Assembly (NCBI GenBank): GCA_002471665.1
Contig: DKQK01000010.1
Location: forward strand, 12,175 to 19,603
DNA: 7,429 bases
Source of the DNA: Gammaproteobacteria bacterium UBA7310
GTDB lineage: Bacteria > Pseudomonadota > Gammaproteobacteria > Pseudomonadales > Ketobacteraceae
Reading direction: 5' to 3'
Under the pieces are notes generated by a model. The model saw only the letters and a list, made by a program, of their open reading frames with translations. It did not search any database and was not told the DNA's origin. Position numbers and translations under genes: made by a program. Each line of letters begins with the position of its first letter. Position 1 is the stretch's first letter. Shown here one piece after another: positions 1-5,610 of this stretch.

Positions 1-32
1 TTGGGGCTTTTCTTGTTTTACTTCACCGAATC

Positions 33-50
33 AGAAGGTTTAGGCCTTCT
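33..50 (-). other. Hairpin over the stop codon of the histone-like gene
   Basis: AGAAGG (33-38) and CCTTCT (45-50) form a perfect 6-bp inverted repeat with a 6-base loop that contains the TAA stop (40-42). No T-run follows on the minus strand, so it is at best a weak terminator or a 3'-end stabiliser. Bases 1-32 hold nothing else I can recognise. Confidence 0.35.
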
Positions 51-831
51 TGGGGCGACCCCGTGATGCGGTTTTTTTCTTGGCCGGTGCCTTCTTTTTA
101 GCAGCGGCTTTCTTGGCTGGCGCCTTTTTAGCTGCCTTTTTCTTGGCTGGGGCTTTTTTCTTGGCCGCTGCCTTCTTAGCGGGGGCCTTCTTCGCTGGTG
201 CAGCGGTTTTCTTCGCTACACGCTTCTTGGCTACACGCTTTTTAGGCTTCGCAGTGGCTTTTTTAGCAATCGCCTTCTTCTTGGCAACGGCTTTTTTAGC
301 GGCAGACTTGGCCTTGGCGACTTCTTTCTTCTCTTTTGCCTTCACTTTCTTGGCATCAGCAGAAGCACGGGCCTTTTTCCAGCGGGATTCGAAGGCATCG
401 ATCGCTTTTTTCAGATCATCTTCAGCTCGCTTGCCCAGGGATTCCGCAAACTCTTTAACAGAAGCAACCGCTTTTTGCTCGGCTTCGATTACAGAGGATT
501 CCACCTTGGCAACCGCGTGACCCACTTTGGCGTGACGCAATGCTTCGCGCTTGGCCTTCACCTGGTCATTCGCCTTGGCAACTGCACGCTTGGCAGCATC
601 GGCTGAGCGCTTGGCTGCTTTAGTGCCAGCTTTCTTAGCGGCGTTGGCTTTGGTTTGGGCGTCTTTCTTGGCGGCATCCGCTTTTTTAGTGGCATCTGCC
701 AGTTCAGCTTCAACTTTCTTTAAGGCAGCTTCTGCTTTATCCAGAATTGGATGAGCGGGAGCTGCCGCTTTTTTGGGTGCTGCTTTACGTGCAGGACGTT
801 TTTTCGCAGCGGCTTTTTTTGCTTTTGCCAT
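40..831 (-). CDS. AlgP/histone H1-like lysine- and alanine-rich DNA-binding protein
   Basis: Encodes 263 residues, about 77 of them Lys, with no Cys and a single Trp (W151). Three parts are visible. There is a basic Lys/Ala N-terminus (1-27), then a charged Ala/Lys/Glu helix-forming stretch (about 28-160) that looks coiled-coil, then a C-terminal tail (161-263) that is about 43% Lys and built of Lys/Ala/Pro motifs. Residues 214-234 and 235-255 are a near-perfect 21-residue tandem repeat. The protein ends in SRGRPKKA, an RGRP core like an AT-hook. Such tails are known from bacterial histone H1-like proteins and Pseudomonas AlgP, which bind DNA non-specifically. A nucleoid or regulatory role here is inference. 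The N-terminal part does not match AlgP as I remember it, so no symbol is given. The start is supported by a GAGGAG ribosome site 8 bases upstream. The gene is monocistronic as far as the window shows. A PHA-granule PhaF-like role is a less likely alternative. Confidence 0.8.
   Translation of the reverse strand: MAKAKKAAAKKRPARKAAPKKAAAPAHPILDKAEAALKKVEAELADATKKADAAKKDAQTKANAAKKAGTKAAKRSADAAKRAVAKANDQVKAKREALRHAKVGHAVAKVESSVIEAEQKAVASVKEFAESLGKRAEDDLKKAIDAFESRWKKARASADAKKVKAKEKKEVAKAKSAAKKAVAKKKAIAKKATAKPKKRVAKKRVAKKTAAPAKKAPAKKAAAKKKAPAKKKAAKKAPAKKAAAKKKAPAKKKTASRGRPKKA
67..192 (-). repeat. Two-copy 63-bp in-frame tandem repeat in the histone-like gene
   Basis: Bases 130-192 and 67-129 encode two consecutive 21-residue units (residues 214-234 and 235-255) that differ at only one position (Ala versus Thr near the end of the unit). 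The DNA copies differ at many synonymous sites, so the duplication is either old or maintained at the protein level. Confidence 0.8.
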
Positions 832-867
832 GATTCTGTCTCCTCAGCTATGGCATTTTCAGGCACA

Positions 868-912
868 CACATTTATTCAGCTAGTAAATGTGCTTAAAGA
901 AAAAGTAGCACA
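868..912 (-). promoter_or_regulatory. Overlapping alternative hairpins in the leader of the histone-like gene
   Basis: Two perfect inverted repeats share one segment. CACATTTA (868-875) pairs with TAAATGTG (885-892), an 8-bp stem with a 9-base loop. TGTGCT (889-894) pairs with AGCACA (907-912), a 6-bp stem with a 12-base loop. Because 889-892 belongs to both, the two stems exclude each other in a transcript. The first stem starts 37 bases upstream of the ATG. It could be an RNA switch or a pair of protein-binding sites; function is not known. Confidence 0.4.
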
Positions 913-921
913 AAAAAAATG

Positions 922-940
922 CATGTGATACATACACATG
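922..940. promoter_or_regulatory. CATGTG-N7-CACATG inverted repeat, operator- or hairpin-like
   Basis: A perfect 6-bp inverted repeat with a 7-base spacer lies about 90 bases upstream of the histone-like gene. TGTG and CACA half-sites recall CRP/Vfr sites, but the spacing between them is 7, not 8, so a CRP-family site is not claimed. Confidence 0.35.
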
Positions 941-950
941 GCAATATTAT

Positions 951-978
951 TTAATAATTAATTTATTTCCACCGTTAA
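951..978 (-). promoter_or_regulatory. Candidate promoter of the histone-like gene
   Basis: On the minus strand TTAACG (973-978), a 16-base spacer and TATTAA (951-956) form a sigma70-like pair, each hexamer matching 4 of 6 consensus positions. Transcription would start near 944 and give a leader of about 113 bases that contains all three inverted repeats between 868 and 940. The region is so AT-rich that chance matches are expected, so confidence is low. Confidence 0.25.
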
Positions 979-983
979 GCCCC

Positions 984-1052
984 TCTTTTTTCCAAAATTC
1001 GAACTAAAAATTCCACTTTTTTTTATTTTTTGATCCATTTTTTAAAAAAATG
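984..1052. other. A/T-tract cluster with a 17-bp palindrome (possible curved DNA)
   Basis: A series of T- and A-tracts lies here: T6 near 985, A4 near 994, A5 near 1006, long T runs at about 1017-1030, and the palindrome CATTTTTT-A-AAAAAATG at 1036-1052. Centres fall roughly every 10-13 bases, the pattern expected of intrinsically curved DNA or an upstream promoter element. It lies upstream of the candidate promoter of the histone-like gene. Confidence 0.4.
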
Positions 1053-1108
1053 ACGTTCGCTCCCACCCCGTAACGGACTTTCCACTGAACCAAATGCCGT
1101 GACCGCAG

Positions 1109-1141
1109 AAAAATAAAAAAGCGGCAACGAATCGGTTTGCC
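1109..1141 (-). terminator. Second terminator-like hairpin downstream of adk
   Basis: On the minus strand GGCAA (arm at 1137-1141) pairs with TTGCC (arm at 1123-1127), followed after GC by T6-A-T5 (1110-1120). The stem is only 5 bp but the T-tract is good. It lies about 77 bases beyond the strong adk terminator in the same direction, so it may be a back-up terminator or the end of a short independent transcript. The rest of the 434-base gap between adk and the histone-like gene (832-1265) holds only the leader elements listed separately. Confidence 0.4.
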
Positions 1142-1217
1142 TGAACCAGAATCAGCCGTTGGCGGGTCGTCCTGTTTTAGTATTTATCGAAAAGGGATAG
1201 TCGATACACATCTGGAC

Positions 1218-1250
1218 AAAAAAAAAGGCACCTGCCTGGGTGCCTTTTTT
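1218..1250 (-). terminator. Rho-independent terminator of adk (possibly bidirectional)
   Basis: GGTGCC and GGCACC (1239-1244 and 1227-1232) form a perfect 6-bp GC-rich stem with a 6-base loop. It is flanked by A6 on one side and T9 on the other when read on the minus strand. It begins 15 bases after the adk stop codon. The opposite strand also has a T6 run, so it could stop transcription both ways. Confidence 0.9.
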
Positions 1251-1265
1251 CTGAGTATTCGAATT

Positions 1266-1919
1266 TTATTGTTTCAGGGCTGCCATCACGGCTGCGGTAA
1301 TATCCTCCACAGACCCAACCCCTTCCACTCGGCTATAACGTGTTTTCGCCTCACCCTTTGCCGCAATATCCTTGTAAAAGTCCACCAGCGGAGCAGTCTG
1401 CTGATGGTACACCTCAAGGCGTTTACGCACGGTTTCTTCCTGATCATCATCCCGTTGCACCAAATCTTCACCTGTTGCGTCATCTTTACCTTCCGCCTTA
1501 GGTGGATTGTAAACCACATGGTAAACACGGCCGGATCCAGGATGCACTCGGCGACCACTCAGCCGTTTTACAATTTCCTCGTCATCCACCGCAATTTCCA
1601 ACACGTGGTCGATCTCCACACCCTCATTCAACATCGCCTCGGCCTGGGGAATGGTACGGGGAAAACCATCAAACAAAAAACCGTTCTTGCAATCGGCTTC
1701 CTCAATACGTTCCTTAACCAATCCAATAATAATGTCGTCTGAAACCAGTTGTCCGGCGTCCATCACTTTTTTAGCTGCCTGACCCAGCGGCGTGCCGGCC
1801 TTTACTGCGGCACGCAACATATCACCAGTGGAAATTTGAGGAATTCCGAACGTTTCTGAAATGTACTGTGCCTGAGTCCCTTTGCCGGCACCGGGAGCGC
1901 CTAAAAGAATGATACGCAT
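1266..1919 (-). CDS. adk: Adenylate kinase
   Basis: Catalyses ATP + AMP = 2 ADP in the cytoplasm and keeps adenine nucleotides balanced. The 217 residues are close to the 214 of E. coli Adk. Visible motifs are the P-loop GAPGAGKGT (7-15), the AMP-site STGDMLRA (30-37), the FDGFPRT motif (83-89), and a long LID (about 122-159) starting GRRVHPGSGRVYH. The LID lacks the four-Cys zinc site found in Gram-positive enzymes, as is normal for proteobacteria. I chose the ATG at 1919 because the protein then starts MRIILLG as in the family and a GGAG ribosome site lies 9 bases upstream. An in-frame ATG at 1934 would add five residues and overlaps that site. The gene stands alone, with its own leader and terminator, and two candidate -10 boxes upstream. 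Identification is secure. Confidence 0.98.
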   Translation of the reverse strand: MRIILLGAPGAGKGTQAQYISETFGIPQISTGDMLRAAVKAGTPLGQAAKKVMDAGQLVSDDIIIGLVKERIEEADCKNGFLFDGFPRTIPQAEAMLNEGVEIDHVLEIAVDDEEIVKRLSGRRVHPGSGRVYHVVYNPPKAEGKDDATGEDLVQRDDDQEETVRKRLEVYHQQTAPLVDFYKDIAAKGEAKTRYSRVEGVGSVEDITAAVMAALKQ

Positions 1920-1975
1920 TGAGTGTGACTCCATTGTAGTTTGTCAAAAAACAGATGAGGCGATCCCTAACTGGC

Positions 1976-1981
1976 ATTATA
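1976..1981 (-). promoter_or_regulatory. Proximal candidate -10 box for adk
   Basis: A perfect TATAAT is read on the minus strand about 57 bases upstream of the adk start; transcription would begin near 1969, giving a leader of about 50 bases. No good -35 hexamer is seen at 16-18 bases, so activity is uncertain. Confidence 0.4.
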
Positions 1982-2085
1982 TAAAGAAACCGCCTGAAAA
2001 TGTGTTCGCTGGGCCCCTGTTTCAGATCATCGTACTGCAGAATGAATCCTATGGAAGTAGGCAAATAGTCGAATAGCTGTACCGT

Positions 2086-2091
2086 ATTATA
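2086..2091 (-). promoter_or_regulatory. Distal candidate -10 box for adk
   Basis: A second perfect TATAAT on the minus strand, preceded by TGAT (one base off an extended -10). It would start transcription near 2079 and leave a leader of about 160 bases before adk. The -35 region is weak. The surrounding 343-base gap (1935-2277) contains no ORF, tRNA or known riboswitch that I can recognise. Confidence 0.4.
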
Positions 2092-2198
2092 ATCATGAGC
2101 CCAACGAAATCAGGCCCCACCAGCGTAGAAAAGAATCGCCAAACATACACACGAACGGCTGGATATACAAGCCTGCTCACTTGAGGCATGTAAATTAT

Positions 2199-2212
2199 TG
2201 ATTTTTAAATCA
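2199..2212. repeat. TGATTT-TT-AAATCA near-palindrome
   Basis: 6-bp perfect arms with a 2-base centre, in an AT-rich patch between the HDOD gene and adk. It could be a protein-binding site; no regulator can be named. Confidence 0.25.
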
Positions 2213-2228
2213 TTAGAAAGTGTTACAA

Positions 2229-2278
2229 AGTTGGAAGAGGTACTGCCCCGCTGAACTGTATTGGGGCAGCAACCAACT
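2229..2278 (-). terminator. Nested hairpin at the end of the HDOD gene, possible terminator
   Basis: An inner stem CTGCCCC/GGGGCAG (2243-2249 and 2263-2269, 7 bp, 13-base loop) sits inside an outer stem AGTTGG/CCAACT (2229-2234 and 2273-2278) whose arm touches the stop codon. Only a short TTTG follows on the minus strand, so as an intrinsic terminator it is weak. It may instead protect the 3' end of the mRNA. Confidence 0.5.
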
Positions 2279-3678
2279 CAGGCCGCCATATTATCAGCCA
2301 AATTGTCTAATTCGGGGCACATTGCCATCACTTTTTCGAGCACGGAAAACGCATCGGCATCACTGATCAGCCCTCCGGTTTGCACCGCGTGCAGTTCAGT
2401 CTGCCCCAAATCACCGATCTTTCGCTGCGCCAATAATCGGTTGCACAGCTGAATCAGCATTACGTATTCAGCATGCTCACCCACGTATTCCGCATCGTGA
2501 TGGTAATAGGCACAAGTACTCACCGCCTGCGGCAGACGCCATTTCTCCAGCAGGTACCCTCCGAGATGGTCATGGCCCAGACGAATAAACCGCTGTACGT
2601 CCCCGGTAATCACCAGATTCTGCTCAATGTCGGAGAGGGAACGCTGCGGGTAACGTTCCATTTCATGGTTCAGGAGGCGAAACTCCTGTGGAAACAGGTG
2701 GCCGGACAGAAGCACCCCAATGTTATGCAAAAGACCACACAAGTAAGCCCGCGGTGGATTCAATGTCTGCGGGCGGTTGATCTTTTTCGCCAGGCTTTGC
2801 GCCAGTACGGCGGTATAGAGGGCATGCTTCCAGAATGCGCGCATACCCAATGGCCCCTCTTGAGGTACGTTGAACGCCTTACTGGATGCAATGGCCAAGG
2901 CAATATTACTGACCAGTTCGAAGCCCAGAACCCGGGTAATGGCATCCTGTACTGAATCCAGATTGCCACGGTAACCAAAATACGGTGAACCTGCGTAGCG
3001 CATTACCTGCGCCGTCACCGATGGATCCATTTCAATGGTGGATGCCAGCTCGGCTGCTGTGGTTTGCTCACTGCTGGCCTGCTCCAGAAGCTGCATGGCC
3101 AAAACGGGAATGGAGGGCAATCGGTCAAGGTTATCCAATGCGTTGTATATCGCAATAATGGATGTCGGATCCGTCCGATTCAGAGGCTCATCCGACAGGG
3201 GTAACACCGAAGGATTGGATATGACGGCCTTGGGATAGGCCTGATACAGCCGCTGCAGATTCGCGTTGTCCATGCTGATCAAAGCACGGTGACTACCCGC
3301 CCGCATGAATACCCGCGGCTGCTCGAACAAACTGCGGTCTACAATACAGGGTAATTCATAGGGCTCTGCGATCGGGGGTTCCGCCCCGGGCTCCGAATCC
3401 AGAAACCACGCCGATACTTCCGCTTCATCCAGGTATAAAAACTCTCTTCTCAACAACCCGGATAAACGATCCAGGTCCAGAGAATGGTCCAGTGGTACCA
3501 CCGCCATCAGAAACGCTTGTTTCTGTGTGCGCAAGACAATGGGGACAGCTGTCTGTTCCGGTCCGATGCCCATTTCACTGCAGAGTTTGGAAAGACTGGT
3601 TTCCATTTCGTGTGGGTGGATACTGAACGCGACATCCATGCTTCGCAGGTAACGTTCAAGAGATTGGGCCATTTCCAT
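2278..3678 (-). CDS. YbaK-like (aminoacyl-tRNA deacylase-related) plus HDOD domain protein
   Basis: 466 residues in two modules. Residues about 5-155 resemble the YbaK/ProX/EbsC deacylase fold: an N-terminal YLRSMDVAFSIHPH, a core strand ending in AVVPLDHSLDLDRL (59-72), and the late RVFMRAGSH. Residues about 179-400 are an HDOD domain: the LPSIP start (187-191), GLLHNIG (315-321) where an HD phosphodiesterase would have HD, then LGHDHLGG (367-374) and YHHD (392-395). HDOD proteins are usually non-catalytic signalling or scaffolding proteins linked to motility, c-di-GMP and stress control. The lysine I expect in YbaK active sites appears replaced (see findings). The ATG at 3678 has GAGG 6 bases upstream; a second ATG two codons in has worse spacing. 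It follows ccmI by 163 bases on the same strand and may have its own promoter. The partner and exact role are unknown. Confidence 0.88.
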   Translation of the reverse strand: MEMAQSLERYLRSMDVAFSIHPHEMETSLSKLCSEMGIGPEQTAVPIVLRTQKQAFLMAVVPLDHSLDLDRLSGLLRREFLYLDEAEVSAWFLDSEPGAEPPIAEPYELPCIVDRSLFEQPRVFMRAGSHRALISMDNANLQRLYQAYPKAVISNPSVLPLSDEPLNRTDPTSIIAIYNALDNLDRLPSIPVLAMQLLEQASSEQTTAAELASTIEMDPSVTAQVMRYAGSPYFGYRGNLDSVQDAITRVLGFELVSNIALAIASSKAFNVPQEGPLGMRAFWKHALYTAVLAQSLAKKINRPQTLNPPRAYLCGLLHNIGVLLSGHLFPQEFRLLNHEMERYPQRSLSDIEQNLVITGDVQRFIRLGHDHLGGYLLEKWRLPQAVSTCAYYHHDAEYVGEHAEYVMLIQLCNRLLAQRKIGDLGQTELHAVQTGGLISDADAFSVLEKVMAMCPELDNLADNMAA

Positions 3679-3692
3679 AAGACGCCTCTAAA

Positions 3693-3726
3693 ACACTGAC
3701 TTTCTAACTGGAAGTGTAGTCAGTGT
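3693..3726 (-). promoter_or_regulatory. 9-bp perfect inverted repeat just upstream of the HDOD gene ribosome site
   Basis: ACACTGACT (3693-3701) and AGTCAGTGT (3718-3726) are exact reverse complements with a 16-base spacer. On the minus strand the second arm is followed by TTTTA and then the GAGG ribosome site (3685-3688). It could be an operator, an attenuator or terminator-like hairpin after ccmI, or a structure that affects ribosome access. Confidence 0.5.
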
Positions 3727-3764
3727 CGGGCCCTAATACGGTTTCATTTGGCTTGAGTTCGCCA

Positions 3765-3774
3765 CTATTAATAG
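3765..3774 (-). promoter_or_regulatory. CTATTAATAG palindrome, possible -10 region
   Basis: A perfect 10-bp palindrome about 90 bases upstream of the HDOD gene, containing TATTAA on the minus strand. No convincing -35 is seen. It is the most AT-rich point of the 163-base gap after ccmI, whose only other structure is the 9-bp inverted repeat. Confidence 0.2.
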
Positions 3775-3841
3775 GAGGTCGCGCTGCAGTTGAGACTCTT
3801 ATCACAAACCGCTTTCCAGTACAGTGGCTCAAACAAAGTGA

Positions 3842-5098
3842 TTAAGGCATCTGTGTATCGATCTCCACCGCCACTGCCTGCGGTGCGCCCTGTAATTCGA
3901 CCGTAACGGGTGCGGCGGTCCAATCTCCCGGTTGGGGTATTGCGTTACCGGTGGAAGACACCCGCGCCTGCACAATTACCTGCTCAAAGCGGGACAATGT
4001 CATGGCCGGTGTCATGGCGTTTGCGTCACTGAGCTCGACGGTAACCGGCCATGAGGACACTGGTTGCCGCACCACCGCCAGCGGCATCGGCGGCCCGTTC
4101 TGCGCCTTGGCGTAAACAAATAGAACATCACTGCTGCTGAAAGTTGACCGAAGGCCCTCTGGCACAGAGACGGTCACTTGAATACTGGGCCCGGCTGGGC
4201 TGTCGCTACGGGAATCCTCCGCATTCATCTCTTTGCGGGCTACTTCGATGCTGCGTTGCAACAATTGCCGGGCTCTTGGATCGGACTGGTCGCGGGCCAC
4301 ATAGCTCTGCCAAACCTCAATAGCAGAGGCATAATCCCCACTCTGAAACAATGCCATTCCCATGGTCATATAAGGTTTGGGGTTATCCGGCTGGGTGCGC
4401 ATTACCTGCTCCAACGTGCGTCGAATCTCCGGCGTCATGGCACCGCCGTTGGCCGCCAACGTCGCCTGGGTATACCCCATCACGTAATCCACGTTATCGG
4501 GGTCGAGGTTTAACGCCCGACTGAATGCCAGCTCGCTCTGCTGCGGCATCTGCAGTTGCAGATAACTGACCCCCAATAAATACCAGCCCTGCGCATCATC
4601 GGGTGTGGACTGCAACTGCCGTTGCAACGCACGAATGAAGTCGTCGACACCAATACCTTCCTTCTCCACAGCATCAAAATTACCCGACATCATCATGGGC
4701 ATAACCCGGGCCATACGTTCCTGGGTGGTAAACCACTCGCTGATTTCCACCCGATACCCTTCAGTCCAGTAAATAAAAAATGCCAAGGCTGGCACCAGAA
4801 CCAATAACGGAATGGCCAGCCATTTCCCCGAGTGGATTTTCCCGCGCTTGGATTCGCTGACACTGACATCATTGAGCAACGTCAATTCCAGTTCCTGTTT
4901 CAGCTGATCGTATTCGGATTGTACGATGCGCCCATCCACCAGATCCTGATCTAATTCCTTTAGGCGATCTTTGAACACGGCCGCATTGATCACATCACCG
5001 GACAGTTCTTGTTTTGGGCGAAACGTCAGCAAAGGCACGATGACGATGACAATACCCATTACGGCCATGGCCCCCAGGGCTACCCACATCAGGGTCAT
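3842..5098 (-). CDS. ccmI: Cytochrome c maturation protein CcmI (CycH), TPR apocytochrome chaperone
   Basis: 418 residues. Two membrane segments (about 3-25 and 93-112) enclose a cytoplasmic loop rich in charged residues with a leucine-zipper-like stretch (about 43-76). The large remainder is periplasmic. It contains TPR units (GWYLLGVSYLQLQ from 171, PYMTMGMALFQSGDY from 242) and a C-terminal beta-rich domain (about 305-415) with conserved-looking VSVPEGLR and PVTVEL patterns. CcmI is known to bind the C-terminal helix of apocytochrome c through its TPRs and to bring it to the CcmFH haem ligation complex. Ribosome site AGGA lies 9 bases before the ATG. It is 59 bases after ccmH, the only loose junction among the four ccm genes here. 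In E. coli this protein is fused to the C-terminus of CcmH; here it is separate, as in Pseudomonas. Confidence 0.95.
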   Translation of the reverse strand: MTLMWVALGAMAVMGIVIVIVPLLTFRPKQELSGDVINAAVFKDRLKELDQDLVDGRIVQSEYDQLKQELELTLLNDVSVSESKRGKIHSGKWLAIPLLVLVPALAFFIYWTEGYRVEISEWFTTQERMARVMPMMMSGNFDAVEKEGIGVDDFIRALQRQLQSTPDDAQGWYLLGVSYLQLQMPQQSELAFSRALNLDPDNVDYVMGYTQATLAANGGAMTPEIRRTLEQVMRTQPDNPKPYMTMGMALFQSGDYASAIEVWQSYVARDQSDPRARQLLQRSIEVARKEMNAEDSRSDSPAGPSIQVTVSVPEGLRSTFSSSDVLFVYAKAQNGPPMPLAVVRQPVSSWPVTVELSDANAMTPAMTLSRFEQVIVQARVSSTGNAIPQPGDWTAAPVTVELQGAPQAVAVEIDTQMP

Positions 5099-5157
5099 AG
5101 TAAGATTTCCTTTAATATAAATTGGATAACATTAGTGACAGACATTCCGCGTGCAGC

Positions 5158-5610
5158 TCAGTCTTCCAGCTTGTTGAGAAGATCTTCCACCTGCTTATGC
5201 TTATCGGCGTCCACCTTCGCCGGCTCCGCGGGTTTTGCTTTTAACTTCATAAACAGCAGAATCGCCGCCGCCAGCAGTGTCAAGGCGAAAGGCCCAAACC
5301 AAAGAAACCAGGTCGATGGTTTCAATGGTGGGCGGTAGGTAATAAAGTCACCGTAGCGTTCCACCATATAATCTGTAATTTCCGCATTACTCTTGCCTTC
5401 ATTTATCAGGCGATAAGCGCGGTCTTTAATGTCTTTAGCCAGGCCGGCATTGGAATCCGCGATGTTCTGGTTCTGGCATTTCGGACATCGCAGCTCATCA
5501 ATCAGCACACGAAAACGCTGTTCCTCATCGTAATCATCAAACTCATAAGCATCGATGGTGGCATAGGCCGACCAGCTGATCAGCAGCGCCAACAGTAAGC
5601 ATCGTTTCAT
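5158..5610 (-). CDS. ccmH: Cytochrome c maturation protein CcmH (CycL), thiol-disulphide component of haem lyase
   Basis: 150 residues with a signal peptide (about 1-17, cleavage likely after AYA), the family signature LRCPKCQNQ (40-48) with redox Cys42 and Cys45, a three-helix periplasmic domain, a membrane anchor (about 103-122) after the PPLKPSTWFLW motif, and a short charged tail. It reduces the CXXCH cysteines of apocytochrome c, or resolves its mixed disulphide with CcmG, in the periplasm. I chose the ATG at 5610, which overlaps the ccmG stop as ATGA and has GGAGG 9 bases upstream. The longer reading frame from 5646 would put 12 unrelated residues before the signal peptide and lies inside ccmG. 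Length is that of the short, unfused CcmH of pseudomonads. Confidence 0.96.
   Translation of the reverse strand: MKRCLLLALLISWSAYATIDAYEFDDYDEEQRFRVLIDELRCPKCQNQNIADSNAGLAKDIKDRAYRLINEGKSNAEITDYMVERYGDFITYRPPLKPSTWFLWFGPFALTLLAAAILLFMKLKAKPAEPAKVDADKHKQVEDLLNKLED

Noticed and set aside
50..520. Long open frame on the plus strand opposite the histone-like gene
   Set aside because: It is the antisense shadow of Lys/Ala codons, giving a Phe/Ala/Leu-rich low-complexity product, and no ribosome site or family is recognisable.
924..938. CRP/Vfr-like site TGTG-N7-CACA
   Set aside because: The spacing is one base short of the CRP-family consensus and the flanking bases do not match; kept only as an unassigned inverted repeat.
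1134..1141. GGCAAACC on the minus strand, resembling part of a c-di-GMP (GEMM) riboswitch
   Set aside because: The rest of the GEMM consensus (the GAAA loop, the GACGCAAAGC segment and the second stem) is absent; the bases belong to the terminator-like hairpin.
1142..1217. tRNA gene between the two terminators
   Set aside because: A GGTTC segment is present but no cloverleaf or acceptor stem can be built around it.
1137..1742. 201-codon open frame on the plus strand over adk
   Set aside because: It spans the adk terminator and lies antisense to the clear adenylate kinase; the product has no recognisable motif.
1920..1934. Upstream ATG giving a five-residue longer adenylate kinase
   Set aside because: It overlaps the ribosome site used by the ATG at 1919, and the family protein starts directly with MRIILLG.
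1942..1947. Perfect TTGACA (-35) on the minus strand 23 bases before the adk start
   Set aside because: A matching -10 would fall at or inside the adk start, where no suitable hexamer exists.
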